Shown here: positions 10,201 to 18,133 of the stretch, piece after piece | How the letters are laid out: each line of letters begins with the position of its first letter | Position numbering within the stretch: position 1 is the first letter of the stretch | DNA from: Sphingopyxis sp. PAMC25046 | Lineage (GTDB): Bacteria; Pseudomonadota; Alphaproteobacteria; Sphingomonadales; Sphingomonadaceae | Length of the DNA stretch: 64,000 bases | Direction: 5' to 3' | NCBI RefSeq assembly: GCF_004795895.1 | Contig: NZ_CP039250.1 | Span: forward strand, 1,984,001 to 2,048,000 | Notes under the pieces: model-generated | What the model was told of the DNA's origin: nothing | The model's input: the letters and a program-made list of their open reading frames with translations, nothing else | Databases searched by the model: none | Position numbers and translations under genes: made by a program

Positions 10201-11462
10201 CGGCCCCGCTGTTCCGCCCGGTGACCACCGACGTGCGTGGCGAACGTCGGTTTATATCGACCATTGCACGTCGGCTCGACAGTCTCGGGGCACTGACCCG
10301 AGGGCAGCGCCAGACAGGTGGGCAGAACCTCTTCGATCCTGCCGACAATCTCGAGAGCACCTACGCCAAGGAGGCGCTTCATCGCTGGTTCGGCCTGCTG
10401 TTTGCAGGTAAGCTGGAAGCCGTTACGCTCTCTCGGTTTGAGGAATTGAGCGGGCTCAGGGTCGAAGGGCCCGACGGCGGGATGGTCGATGACCTGCCAA
10501 CAATCCAGCGCTGGCTCAATCGCATCCTCGCGTTGCCGATTGCTTTGCAAAACGGCATATTTGACGAGTTTCTCGGCCTCGTCGAAGCGCGGATCGATGC
10601 AGCACGCCAGGCCGGCACGCTCGACATTGGGGTCGAGACTATTGCGGTAGAGCATTACGAGGTGCTGACCGACACGCTACTGCGCACCGATGCGCTGTCG
10701 GGTGCGACTACGCACCTCCTGGAACTTGAGATCGCCCGTGCGCTCAAGCCTATGCGTCTCGAACGCCTCGAGGAGCTCTACGGCTTTTCAGGTGCGCGTC
10801 AGCAGCTTCTGCGTAATACGCGCTCAGGCCGGATCGGGCTGCTTGTCCCAGCGCGCAGCCTGCTCACAGACGAAGGTATGCGGGTGGCCCGCTTCGAGCT
10901 TGTCCGTCCCTTGAAGCATGGGCACATCACCGCCGATCAACTCGCGGAGAGCAGCTGGAAAACGGTGGATCCAACCGAATTTCAGCGCTTGTGGCAGGCG
11001 GAGGTCGATGACGCTGCCTCAAATCACAAGCGCGAGCGACTGCATCTTGCAACCGGCCTGCTGCTACCGGTTTGGGACAAACTCCCTTCCGACTATGTTC
11101 GCGTCAGCCGGATTTCGGCGCGAGACGGACGCTCGCTGTTAGGCCGGGAGGTTCCGCTCCATTGCGTGCCCGAACTATGCCAGGCGCTTGGGCTTGAAGA
11201 CGAACATGCCTTCTCGGCAGAGCAAATCGTCGATGCGGTGCTCGGGACAGGCCGACCAATGCAAATAAAAAGCCGCGAAGCGCTCACGCTCAAGCGCAGC
11301 TTGGTCAACGGCGCGCAGCGGCTCGAACTGGCTGGTTGGTCGGCGTCGCGGCTCGACTGGTACAAGGCACATGGGTGTTTCACCGAGATCATCCGCTATC
11401 AGACGCGGCTTTTCGTTCCGACCACAAACGCAGTGGCGGTCTTGGCTCGGCTTGCAGGCTGA
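7230..11462 (+). CDS. Giant fusion of N6-type DNA methylase fold and strawberry-notch helicase
   Basis: 1410-residue protein. The N-terminal 300 residues form a Rossmann methyltransferase: SAM-binding LEPSAGTGMLGVWAAKA (about 140-156) and catalytic NPPY (about 205-208), the motif of adenine-N6 or related amino methylases. After a Pro-rich linker (about 330-410) comes a strawberry-notch superfamily 2 helicase: phosphate-binding GDGTGAGKGRQ (about 474-484), DEAH in VFDEAHAMAN (about 580), and GGTGRSYHADLAAKNQ in the second RecA lobe. The start has an excellent AGGAGGT site. Such proteins are common on large sphingomonad plasmids and ICEs; the usual guess is self-methylation or chromatin-like remodelling of transferred DNA, but the activity is unproven. 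It is the largest gene of the element. Confidence 0.85.
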   Translation: MSHANTAFAFSDPAEPQVLAAARALAARLATDQAISRLTVNATMADHFGGSDAEGRWSVRDAHAALELAQVLFLAQATEFSPAMSSSFADEAFTHLERLVPTQSNRSDEQIEWQQFATPPRLAWMAAKACAISAAELVLEPSAGTGMLGVWAAKATARLALNEISPLRRECLGVVFPEATVTGFDGELIDELLTPDVGPSVVLMNPPYSHGIERGHDSRTGDRHLRSAWKRLMPGGRLVAVMPEWFELPKFLAGIAGPLSLRLNASIERGFIKQGTSISTRLLILDKAEDGTSPIIAQPANFAELHLLIDMLPDRVSLPAEPSIGIKPALPLRLVANRTKPVPLKVHPTVAAPSILPLDFTPLEAPAPIESQVGHYLPYRPSRISIADAVPHPTPLVESVAMGSITAPVPEVVPQLPSSLITGGALSAAQAETLIYAASAHARDLPGRFEPDDKGCALKASAEGHAYRMGYFLGDGTGAGKGRQVASVILDRWVRGERRHIWISKNEALLEDARRDWSALGGLPIDVQPLGQWKLGVPIGMREGILFVTYPTLRSGRSDATRLDQILEWAGEDFGGLIVFDEAHAMANAAGGEGSRGKVKGSEQGIAGVRIQNLLPRARVLYASATGASDVNNLAYATRLGLWGPETAFANREAFVADIRDGGIAAMELVARDLKSLGLYAARALSFAGVEYEILEHCLTPDQVAVYDAYADAWAIIHANLREALEATRIVDTDSGETLNSGAKSAAFSVFEGTKQRFFAQLLLSMKLPSLLPAIDTALADGNAVVVQLVSTAEAMLNRRLADLSDAERQALEIDLSPREYVVDYLTKSFPVRLMAVFTDENGNARSEPMSDDNGAPVLCRSALAARDSMIEKLCALPPIATALDAIIERFGVDQVAEVTGRTRRLIVGRDGRQVLQSRSPRANVAETRDFMDGTKRILVFSDAGGTGRSYHADLAAKNQMRRVHFLLEPGWRADAAIQGLGRTNRTNQASAPLFRPVTTDVRGERRFISTIARRLDSLGALTRGQRQTGGQNLFDPADNLESTYAKEALHRWFGLLFAGKLEAVTLSRFEELSGLRVEGPDGGMVDDLPTIQRWLNRILALPIALQNGIFDEFLGLVEARIDAARQAGTLDIGVETIAVEHYEVLTDTLLRTDALSGATTHLLELEIARALKPMRLERLEELYGFSGARQQLLRNTRSGRIGLLVPARSLLTDEGMRVARFELVRPLKHGHITADQLAESSWKTVDPTEFQRLWQAEVDDAASNHKRERLHLATGLLLPVWDKLPSDYVRVSRISARDGRSLLGREVPLHCVPELCQALGLEDEHAFSAEQIVDAVLGTGRPMQIKSREALTLKRSLVNGAQRLELAGWSASRLDWYKAHGCFTEIIRYQTRLFVPTTNAVAVLARLAG

Positions 11463-11475
11463 ATTTGACGAATCT

Positions 11476-11511
11476 TGCCAAATGGCATTCAAAGTGGTAT
11501 ATGCTGCCATA
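11476..11511 (+). promoter_or_regulatory. Promoter and operator of the Xre/RES toxin-antitoxin pair
   Basis: TTGCCA (11476-11481), 17-base spacer, TATATG (11499-11504) form a good sigma-70-like promoter 20 bases before the antitoxin ATG. An inverted repeat ATGGCA (11483-11488) / TGCCAT (11506-11511) brackets the -10, a natural operator for antitoxin autorepression. Seen in sequence; function inferred. Confidence 0.55.
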
Positions 11512-11523
11512 TGGAGAATAGTC

Positions 11524-11937
11524 ATGTTGGCTTTGCAACCCGTTGATACCGTCCCCCACGCCTTCCGACCCGATCCTATAACTCAGGAGGAAGCATCGGC
11601 GATGTTTCGCGCCGTGCTAAACCTGTTCGGCAAATGGGAACTCACAGACGAGCAGGCAGCGACTCTGCTCGACATGCCGGTTCGCTCCTACCGGCGGTGG
11701 AAGGCTGATGGTGCGGGCCGTGTCTCGCGCGATGGTGCGGCACGGCTCTCCAACCTGATGGGTATTCACAAGGCGCTGAGGATCATCTTTTCAGAAGCCC
11801 AGCGTGGCTACACCTGGATCAAGGCAGGTAACGCCGCCTTTGCCGGAGCGAGTGCGCTCGATGTCATGCTTGGCGGCGAACTGACTGATATCATGCGGGT
11901 GCGTCGCTATCTTGATGCCGAACGTGGTGCCTGGTGA
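11524..11937 (+). CDS. Xre/MbcA/ParS-type antitoxin (DUF2384)
   Basis: 137-residue antitoxin and probable autorepressor of the downstream RES toxin. An N-terminal Xre-like helix-turn-helix is visible (LTDEQAATLLDMPVRSYRRWK, about 45-65), followed by the C-terminal MbcA/ParS toxin-binding segment ending LDVMLGGELTDIMRVRRYLDAERGAW. The start at 11524 is preceded by GGAG at a proper distance; the longer frame from 11371 would begin inside the previous gene. It overlaps the toxin start by 4 bases, the usual coupling for this family. The operator candidate lies just upstream. Confidence 0.88.
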   Translation: MLALQPVDTVPHAFRPDPITQEEASAMFRAVLNLFGKWELTDEQAATLLDMPVRSYRRWKADGAGRVSRDGAARLSNLMGIHKALRIIFSEAQRGYTWIKAGNAAFAGASALDVMLGGELTDIMRVRRYLDAERGAW

Positions 11938-12653
11938 TTGATCCCAAGGCAATTCCGGTTGCCCAGGTCGAGTGGAAAGGTGCGGTACGGATTATCCGCA
12001 GTGCCTTTCCACCGATCGACCTGTTCGAAGATATCGCAGACCCCGCAGATTGGCCGCTGCTGATCTCTGCCGAGCAAAAAACCAATCCCCGCATTATGGC
12101 GACGATCGGCAATCTAGATCTGGTACCTGCTGACCGCCGGGTAGGGGGCAACGGCGCATCCTATCTGATGGCCCCGTTCACGCATGTTAGCACTGACCGA
12201 CCAAGTCGCTTTACTTATGGGACCTACGGCGTCCTATACGCGGGGGATGCATTCGAAACAGCGCTGTTCGAAACAATCCATCATCATGCCCGCTTCATGG
12301 CTCGCACTTTTGAAGCGCCAGGTTGGACCTCGCAGTTCCGTGAGATCATCCTTTCGGTAAGCGCCGATCTTCACGATCTCAGGAGCCTTGACGCAGGCGA
12401 TCCCGCACTTGATCCCGACAACTATGCTGCCTCGCAAGCCCTCGCTGTTAGGCTCAGAGGGGGCGGGGCCGAAGGTCTTGTTTATCCGAGCATCCGGCAT
12501 CCGGGTGGTGAATGTGTCGGCTTGTTCTACCCGGATTGTGCATCCGACCCCACTCAGGGACGTCACCTCGACTACCACTGGAATGGAACGGGTGTCGATC
12601 TGGTTCGAGACGCTGGCACAGGGGCGGTGTTTCGGGTGGTTGATGCTGCGTAA
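11934..12653 (+). CDS. RES-domain toxin (NAD+-degrading family)
   Basis: 239-residue RES-domain protein starting with GTG overlapping the antitoxin stop. Family members such as MbcT and ParT are ADP-ribosyltransferase-like enzymes that phosphorolyse NAD+ or modify host proteins, arresting growth when the antitoxin is lost. RES-type signatures: VRIIRSAFPP near the N-terminus, RFTYGTYGVLYAGDAFETALFETIHHH in the middle (Tyr and Glu of the active-site cleft), and GLVYPSIRHPGGECVGLFYP near the C-terminus. Length is typical. On an ICE this pair probably acts as an addiction or abortive-infection module. Confidence 0.9.
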   Translation: MIDPKAIPVAQVEWKGAVRIIRSAFPPIDLFEDIADPADWPLLISAEQKTNPRIMATIGNLDLVPADRRVGGNGASYLMAPFTHVSTDRPSRFTYGTYGVLYAGDAFETALFETIHHHARFMARTFEAPGWTSQFREIILSVSADLHDLRSLDAGDPALDPDNYAASQALAVRLRGGGAEGLVYPSIRHPGGECVGLFYPDCASDPTQGRHLDYHWNGTGVDLVRDAGTGAVFRVVDAA

Positions 12654-12731
12654 CTTGAAGATCCAACGTCCGGGTTCTGCTGCGGTGTTTCCGGCAGCCC
12701 GCACCTAACTTCGGTCGTTCCTTTCGCTCAA

Positions 12732-12902
12732 TCAGCGTCCCCGAAAGCGGGCGATCATCGCGGAGCGGCCTCTGGCGCGATCGACCAGAAGACCGAGGTA
12801 GAATTCCCTGTCGATGTCGAAAGCGCCATCGGAGATGTAGATGCCGTTGATCTGCTTGCCGAAGGGGCCGGTCTGGATCATGTCCGGCGTGTTGCCGAGC
12901 AT
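12732..12902 (-). pseudogene. sucC: Fragment of succinyl-CoA ligase beta subunit (sucC)
   Basis: A 56-residue open frame (LGNTPDMIQTGPFGKQ, then REFYLGLLVDRARGR) matches the ATP-grasp region of SucC, where the usual text is QTGP.GK....Y...G.DI.REFYL..LVDR..GR. Only this internal piece is present; both ends of the roughly 390-residue enzyme are missing and the frame stops soon after. It lies between the two RES genes, on the opposite strand. It is best read as debris from a past recombination with chromosomal DNA. Confidence 0.6.
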
Positions 12903-12968
12903 GTCAGTTGCGTGGGCTCACACTTGCTCAAGCGCCTTGACTGCAATGAGCGTATCGAGGGTGGTGTA

Positions 12969-14168
12969 ATGGGCCGAGCAAAAGCGTGGCAGATGGAGCA
13001 GGAAGAGCGCGGCTATTACGAAGCCGACGGAGCGATTTGCGAGGACTGCGTTACTGATCCTGCTCTCAAATCTTGGGTGTCGGACAACGTGTCGGAAACG
13101 CAGTGTCGGTTCTGCGGCGCGGAATCCGATGACCCGATGGCCGCCAGCTTTGATGAATTCATCGGTGTCGTCCTGACGGGTGTTCGCTTCGACTGGAACC
13201 ATCCGGACGACGAGGGCATCATGTATGTCTCGGCGGAAGGGGGGTATCAGGCCTCAATCAGTGACACTTGGGATGTCCTCGGCGATTACGACATCAGCGA
13301 CGATAGCGACGTCGTTGAGGCAATTATCGATGTTGTCGGGAGTGACGGTTGGGTCGAGCGCGAGTTCTACATCGGCGACAAGAGTCAGCGGCTCGAATGG
13401 GGCTGGGATGCTTTCAAGGAAACCGTCAAACACCAGACGCGCTATGTCTTCCTCACACCAGATGACAGCGATCACTCGCCGGAGGTTCCTCCATCGCGCA
13501 TGCTGGCGGCAATCGGCGAAACGGTGGTCGATGAACTCGCTGAGCTGAATCTCATCACCGAGATCCCGGCCGATACCGACCTCTTCCGCATCCGCATCGG
13601 CGCAGAACCCTTCCATACTGGTGCGGAAATCGGCACGCCACCGGCGCAGTTCGCGATGCAATCGAACCGGATGAGCCCGGCGGGCATTCCCATGTTCTAT
13701 GGCGCTTTCGACGTCGACACGGCCCGGCTCGAGACCTTCGATCCCGACCACCATGCCGGTCAGATCCTGTCGATCGGGACATTTCGTGCGACGCGCGCTC
13801 TTCGGGTGCTCGACCTGGCCGACCTGCCGGATATCCCGAGCGTGTTTGAGGAGGACAGCCATCACTGCATCCATCCGCTTCGCTTCCTCCACGCCTTTGC
13901 ACGCGATATTGTTAAACCGATCGCGCGCGACGGGCGCGAGCACATCGAATATGTTCCGACGCAGATCGTTACCGAATATTTCCGACGGGTGTTCCGTGAC
14001 GCCGACGACTGCGTGATCGACGGCATTATCTATAGCAGTTCCCGGGAAGGCGGGGAGCGCGCGTTCGTTCTATTCTGCGAGAATGAGCAATGCTTCGCGG
14101 TCGAGGATGGACCAGTGTTCCTTGAACAGTTGTTGAACCTCACCGCAGTGGCGCACGAGCAGACATAG
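12969..14168 (+). CDS. Solo RES-domain protein with HEPN/zinc-like N-terminus
   Basis: About 399 residues from ATG 12969 (GAGGGTGG ahead); 12912 is an alternative start. The N-terminal region carries a CxxC pair (CEDCVTDPALKSWV) and a second pair (CRFCG), matching the HEPN/RES N-terminal domain described in front of some RES enzymes. The C-terminal half is a RES domain: LFRIRIGAEPFHTGAEIGTPP, PAGIPMFYGAFDVDTARLETF, and IDGIIYSSSREGGERAFVLF. No antitoxin gene adjoins it, unlike the RES toxin upstream, so it may be held inactive by its own N-terminal domain. A stand-alone conflict effector is the best guess. Domain recognition is fairly secure; the biological role is inference. Confidence 0.75.
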   Translation: MGRAKAWQMEQEERGYYEADGAICEDCVTDPALKSWVSDNVSETQCRFCGAESDDPMAASFDEFIGVVLTGVRFDWNHPDDEGIMYVSAEGGYQASISDTWDVLGDYDISDDSDVVEAIIDVVGSDGWVEREFYIGDKSQRLEWGWDAFKETVKHQTRYVFLTPDDSDHSPEVPPSRMLAAIGETVVDELAELNLITEIPADTDLFRIRIGAEPFHTGAEIGTPPAQFAMQSNRMSPAGIPMFYGAFDVDTARLETFDPDHHAGQILSIGTFRATRALRVLDLADLPDIPSVFEEDSHHCIHPLRFLHAFARDIVKPIARDGREHIEYVPTQIVTEYFRRVFRDADDCVIDGIIYSSSREGGERAFVLFCENEQCFAVEDGPVFLEQLLNLTAVAHEQT

Positions 14169-14258
14169 GATTGGCCAGGCGGCCGCATGGATAGCCGGGC
14201 CCTTACGGGGCGGCAGAGACACGGGCCAGACGCGCGTTCGCGTCGCGCATCTAAGCGA

Positions 14259-16196
14259 TCACCGTCCGCGCGTGTCCCATTCGGGCGGCACAAGGAAGCG
14301 GTGGCGGCGCCACTCCTCGACTATCGAAGCCTCAAACCACTCGTCGGCGAGATGAGCGTGGTCGAGTACGATCAGCTGCAGGCCTTCGATCTCTTGGCAT
14401 GCGCGGTGCATCAACTCAAAGAGCGCCTGTACGGCATGGCGGTCCTTGTCGTCGAGCGGATCAAGGCTTCCTTCCTGATCGCGCTCGGCGGGATAATGCG
14501 CTTGACTCGGCTGATCGAAGATCAGCATCGCCGGAACTGGGCGATTGCGTTTCCGAAACCACCAATGGAGCGCGAGATAGGTCAGCACATGATAACCGAC
14601 CCAGTTCTCACCGCTTCCCATCCGATTGAGCGGGATCGGGCCGTCAAGTGTATCGGCGACAACCGTGAGCTTCTTCACATCGAGCCGTAGCTCGCTGCCA
14701 CTGTGCTCTAGATCGAGGTACTCGGCGAAAGCCGACATCTGCTTGCTGATGAGATTTAGATAGGTGTCGAGGCGCTGCGCGACGTCGTCCGCATTTACCG
14801 CCGCCTCGAGCGTTTCGACGCGGCGCTTGGCTGCTTCGATAAGGGGCTTTAGGTCGGGTTCGCTGTCGCTGGGTCGCACTGCATCGAGAAAGGCGCCAAT
14901 CCGGCCGACAACGCGCGCCTGGTCGACCAGCAGGTCCTGTTGCGCCTTGGCCCCCGCATCATCCGCGATCAAGCGGGCGAGGCTATTTTGCGCCTCAACT
15001 AATTCCCGCTCGAGCTTGCCCTTTCGTTGCTCCAGTCCCTCGATGTGGCGCTGGAGATGAGGTTGCTCAACTTCAACTGCCGCAAGTTGCTCGCCCACCA
15101 AACGAAGTGCGTTCGCGACTTGGTCGCTGGCAGGCGTAGGGATCGCGAGCTCGCTTTCGCACAGCGGACAGTGATGACCGTCTGCCTCTACCTTGAACAA
15201 TCCGATCGAGCTGAGTCGCGCGCGTTGCTCATGGCCTTCACGCGAATAGGCGCTCTGCTCCGACAGCATCAGCCGGGAAGCCCTCGCCTCGTCGTTCACT
15301 CGCTCTAGCGCTGACCTCAGCGTAGCCTGCTCATTGCGCAATCGGTTGATGGAATCGCCGAAATCGGGAAGGTTGGTGATTGATGCCAGGTCGGTGCGTG
15401 CGGCGCGGTCCAGGACTTCCAGTGCAATGTCGGTCTCGACCGGTTCATATTCCGGGACGATCAACCCGACACGCTTGCCGTCGGTCACCAGCCGGCGAAT
15501 GCGACTGATGTCGACATTGCGTGCCTCGTTCTGACGCTGGACGCGTTGCTCTAGTTCGCGCAGCGCCTCGCGCGCGAGATCGAGTTCATGCTGCCGCAGG
15601 AAATGCTGTTCGTCCACCGCGCCCACGAAATAGGGGAGCGTGTCCTTGATCGCCTGTGGAATGAACTGGTCGCCCTGCCGGTGAAATAGCCGGTCACGAT
15701 TGTCGATCTCATCCTGCTTCTGAAAACACAGAAACAGCGCGTGGCGGATAGTCGCCTGCAGCGGATGTCGCGTACCACTCAAAGGCCGATGCTCGTTCTC
15801 AGAGATGCCCACAAAACGTGATAGGAGCGAGATAAGCTCTCCCTCGACCATATTGCGCGCGAGATCTTCAAAGGCGGGGGCCGCATCAAAGCTCCCGCGC
15901 CGCACGTAGATGTCGCCGCCCGTATCGGTGCCTGGACCCGGATTTTTGCGCGCAACGAGCAGCTCGTCGTCGCCATTCAGCAGTCGGACTGCGAACCAGG
16001 CGACGCTTCGCCGAATCACGCCCTCGGCGACATTGCAGCTGCTTCGTCCGAGACAATAATCGATGATATCGATGATTGCGGATTTGCCTGTCTTTGAATC
16101 GCCGGTGATGACGTTGAGGCAGCCGCTCTTAAAGGTGAGCTCACGCTCTTCACCTGTATGCGAATAAAGAATGATCGCACCGATATTCATGCTCAT
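14259..16196 (-). CDS. ABC-3C system ATPase (DUF3732, SMC/Rad50-like)
   Basis: 645-residue ATPase of the three-component ABC (ABC-3C) conflict systems. Walker A GDSKTGKSAI at residues 32-41, then the long coiled coil broken by a zinc-hook-like CPLCES (HHCPLCESEL, about residue 350), and near the C-terminus a signature-like RMGSGENWVGYHVLTYLALH and Walker B AMLIFDQPSQAHYP. This is the DUF3732 arrangement. The ATG overlaps the middle-component stop by 4 bases (ATGA), so it is the third gene of the operon. It is expected to sense or load on nucleic acid and trigger the effector protein. Convergent with the RES gene; about 90 bases lie between. Confidence 0.82.
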   Translation of the reverse strand: MSMNIGAIILYSHTGEERELTFKSGCLNVITGDSKTGKSAIIDIIDYCLGRSSCNVAEGVIRRSVAWFAVRLLNGDDELLVARKNPGPGTDTGGDIYVRRGSFDAAPAFEDLARNMVEGELISLLSRFVGISENEHRPLSGTRHPLQATIRHALFLCFQKQDEIDNRDRLFHRQGDQFIPQAIKDTLPYFVGAVDEQHFLRQHELDLAREALRELEQRVQRQNEARNVDISRIRRLVTDGKRVGLIVPEYEPVETDIALEVLDRAARTDLASITNLPDFGDSINRLRNEQATLRSALERVNDEARASRLMLSEQSAYSREGHEQRARLSSIGLFKVEADGHHCPLCESELAIPTPASDQVANALRLVGEQLAAVEVEQPHLQRHIEGLEQRKGKLERELVEAQNSLARLIADDAGAKAQQDLLVDQARVVGRIGAFLDAVRPSDSEPDLKPLIEAAKRRVETLEAAVNADDVAQRLDTYLNLISKQMSAFAEYLDLEHSGSELRLDVKKLTVVADTLDGPIPLNRMGSGENWVGYHVLTYLALHWWFRKRNRPVPAMLIFDQPSQAHYPAERDQEGSLDPLDDKDRHAVQALFELMHRACQEIEGLQLIVLDHAHLADEWFEASIVEEWRRHRFLVPPEWDTRGR

Positions 16197-16699
16197 GGTT
16201 TGATCCCCCAAGCCGCCATGATCGTCGAGGCCGTGCCTGCCTTGGCAAGCCAACGGCCGAGGAGGCGGGTTGCGGCGACACAATCTCGCGCATCGTCGGT
16301 CAAAGTTTCCTCGAACCTGCGCGCAACCGACAGCGCGCGATTACCCAGCATCACCCCGCCATCTTCGGCGAAGGCGAGCGCCGATCGGTCGATCGCGAAG
16401 CGCAAGGCTTCCTGCACGATCGGACGGAGCGACCGAGCGCGCTCCGCAAAGCCGACAAGCACTTCGGGATTACGTTCCCGCCATGAATAGAGGGATGTCA
16501 CCGTCGATCCGGGCAGCGCACGCCTGGTCTTGCCGTGCAGGGAGATCGGCAAGGCGCAGAACAGCAGCGCATAAGGCGCAGCTTGGCCTTTCGCCTTTTG
16601 AAATTCCTTCACGAACTCGTGCAGAAGCGCAGCGCAGAAGGCTGGGTTGAACAGATACGCTTCCTCGCGCGGTCGCTTATCCCAGAGCGTGAGGCTCAT
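16193..16699 (-). CDS. ABC-3C middle component
   Basis: 168-residue helical protein without catalytic motifs. Features typical of the middle component: a start of the kind LWDKRPREEAYLFNPAFCAALLHEF, then a PLHGKTRRALP-like signature (SLHGKTRRALPG at about 52-63) and a mostly alpha-helical C-terminal half. It sits between effector and ATPase genes, overlapping both by 4 bases, which is the diagnostic context. It probably bridges ATPase and effector. Confidence 0.75.
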   Translation of the reverse strand: MSLTLWDKRPREEAYLFNPAFCAALLHEFVKEFQKAKGQAAPYALLFCALPISLHGKTRRALPGSTVTSLYSWRERNPEVLVGFAERARSLRPIVQEALRFAIDRSALAFAEDGGVMLGNRALSVARRFEETLTDDARDCVAATRLLGRWLAKAGTASTIMAAWGIKP

Positions 16700-17931
16700 G
16701 CGGCCTCATCCTTCGCCGACGTACCGAACATGGTGCTGTGATCAGGATGCCAACCGACCGTCACGCCATCAGAAAGGATCTGATAGGAGCCCGTGCAAAG
16801 CCATTGCTCATGGCGATTGCGGAACGGCGCCTGGGCTCGGCTCGCCCAGTGAAATAGGTCGCGTCCGAACGTTTTCTTTTCGTCGTCGCTGATTGGTTTG
16901 CCGCCGCTTTCGCGGGCCAAACGCTCGCGTTTCCAGCGTTCGACGAGATCGGCATCATATCGCGCCGCCTCACCGTCGAGCAACGCATTTTCCCGCGCCC
17001 AGGTCGAGCGTTGCGCCGTCGCGCGATAGAAATCGAGCTTGGCGAGTTCGATCGATTCCTCAGCGACATCGACACACCGCATCTGGCGAACGAACGTCCG
17101 CCCGTCAGACTCGGGAAGGTCGTCGGCCGAAACCGCCAAAGCTTCCGGACTGATTAGCAGCTCATTGTTCCGAAACGCTTTGGCGATCTCGTCGATCTTC
17201 GCCCGAAGCGCCAGAAGTGAAATAGCCGGCGAAGCGACATCGGCGAGACAGGCAACAACTTGCGAGAACCACCAGCCCTCGAGATGGTCGACGAGATCCG
17301 CGACTTTCCCATCCGGTGCCGAGAAAAACAGCTGCTCTTCGATCTCGCTGCGCGCATTGGTGATGCTCGGCGCTTGGTCATGGATATGGATAGCCGCAAG
17401 GAGATTCTCCTGATCACGATCCGACAGCGCGAGAAAAGCCTTGCGGCCGACCGCGGTTTCCTCGCTGATCGATGTCGTTGCGGCGGCCTTCAGCAGCGCG
17501 AGCGCATCTTTCTCCGCGTCGATGGATGGCCTAGTCGCGCGTAATAGTTCCGCAGCAGAGCCCGCCGGTGCCTGCGCGGTCGTGATGATGCTGAAGCGTC
17601 GCTCGAACGGCGCTTGGGGATCAGCAGCGACTGCCTCGCTCCAAATGCGCAGCGTCTTCCACAGGTCGACACTCATGTCGGTCAGGCTCGCAGGGTTCAC
17701 ATGATGTTTGAGCTGCAGCAGTTCGGTTGCGGTGCCGTTTTGCTCGAAAGCCACATCGTCGAACCGCTCAATCGACACCGATAGGCCAGGCTGCGATCTC
17801 GTCTCGACGATCGCAAGCAGCAGCGCCTCTCGGCACTGGTACAAATAGCCGAGCATCGACCCGGTGGCGTTATAGTTCGAAGCGATATTGCTCCCCCTGT
17901 CGTGCGGCGAAGCGCTGACCCCGCTCCACAA
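16696..17931 (-). CDS. ABC-3C effector with Cap4/DUF4297-like nuclease domain
   Basis: Up to 411 residues and first gene of the ABC-3C operon. The N-terminal 200 residues look like a restriction-endonuclease-fold domain of the Cap4/DUF4297 kind: GYLYQCREALLL opening, then IERFDDVAFE and ELLQLKHHV, giving the acidic residues (E55, D58, D59) and Q-x-K (Q73-L-K75) of the metal-binding core. The C-terminal half would be the ABC-3C-specific module. The start is uncertain: TTG 17931 is used here, but a strong AGGGGGAG lies about 40 bases further in, before no standard start codon. Predicted role: DNA cleavage on infection, causing defence or suicide. Confidence 0.7.
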   Translation of the reverse strand: MWSGVSASPHDRGSNIASNYNATGSMLGYLYQCREALLLAIVETRSQPGLSVSIERFDDVAFEQNGTATELLQLKHHVNPASLTDMSVDLWKTLRIWSEAVAADPQAPFERRFSIITTAQAPAGSAAELLRATRPSIDAEKDALALLKAAATTSISEETAVGRKAFLALSDRDQENLLAAIHIHDQAPSITNARSEIEEQLFFSAPDGKVADLVDHLEGWWFSQVVACLADVASPAISLLALRAKIDEIAKAFRNNELLISPEALAVSADDLPESDGRTFVRQMRCVDVAEESIELAKLDFYRATAQRSTWARENALLDGEAARYDADLVERWKRERLARESGGKPISDDEKKTFGRDLFHWASRAQAPFRNRHEQWLCTGSYQILSDGVTVGWHPDHSTMFGTSAKDEAA

Positions 17932-18133
17932 ACATAGATGTGAAACGCTAAGTCTCCCGCTAATTATTGTAAAGTATCAAGCGCAGCGAACTTCGAGCTA
18001 AGACGCGCCGCTGAAAGCGGTTCGGCAGCTGCCGGCCCATCGGCAGTCATTGAGAGGGAAGGGGGCTTGTTTCTGTTTGAGCCGGATGAGCGTCGAAGGT
18101 CGATGCCTGTGCTCATATTCAGGAGTATTTCCC
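17932..18133 (+). promoter_or_regulatory. Divergent leader between ABC-3C operon and parB, with shared leader motif
   Basis: Starts AT-rich (TAATTATTGTAAAG near 17958), a likely promoter zone for the ABC-3C operon on the minus strand. Further right, GAGAGGGAAGGGGGCTTG at 18052-18069 repeats the leader motif seen at 7135-7152. An AGGAG about 10 bases upstream sets the parB start. No coding potential was recognised. Confidence 0.4.

Noticed and set aside
9519..10655. 378-residue minus-strand frame inside the strawberry-notch gene
   Set aside because: Antisense to conserved helicase motifs, no domain or ribosome site.
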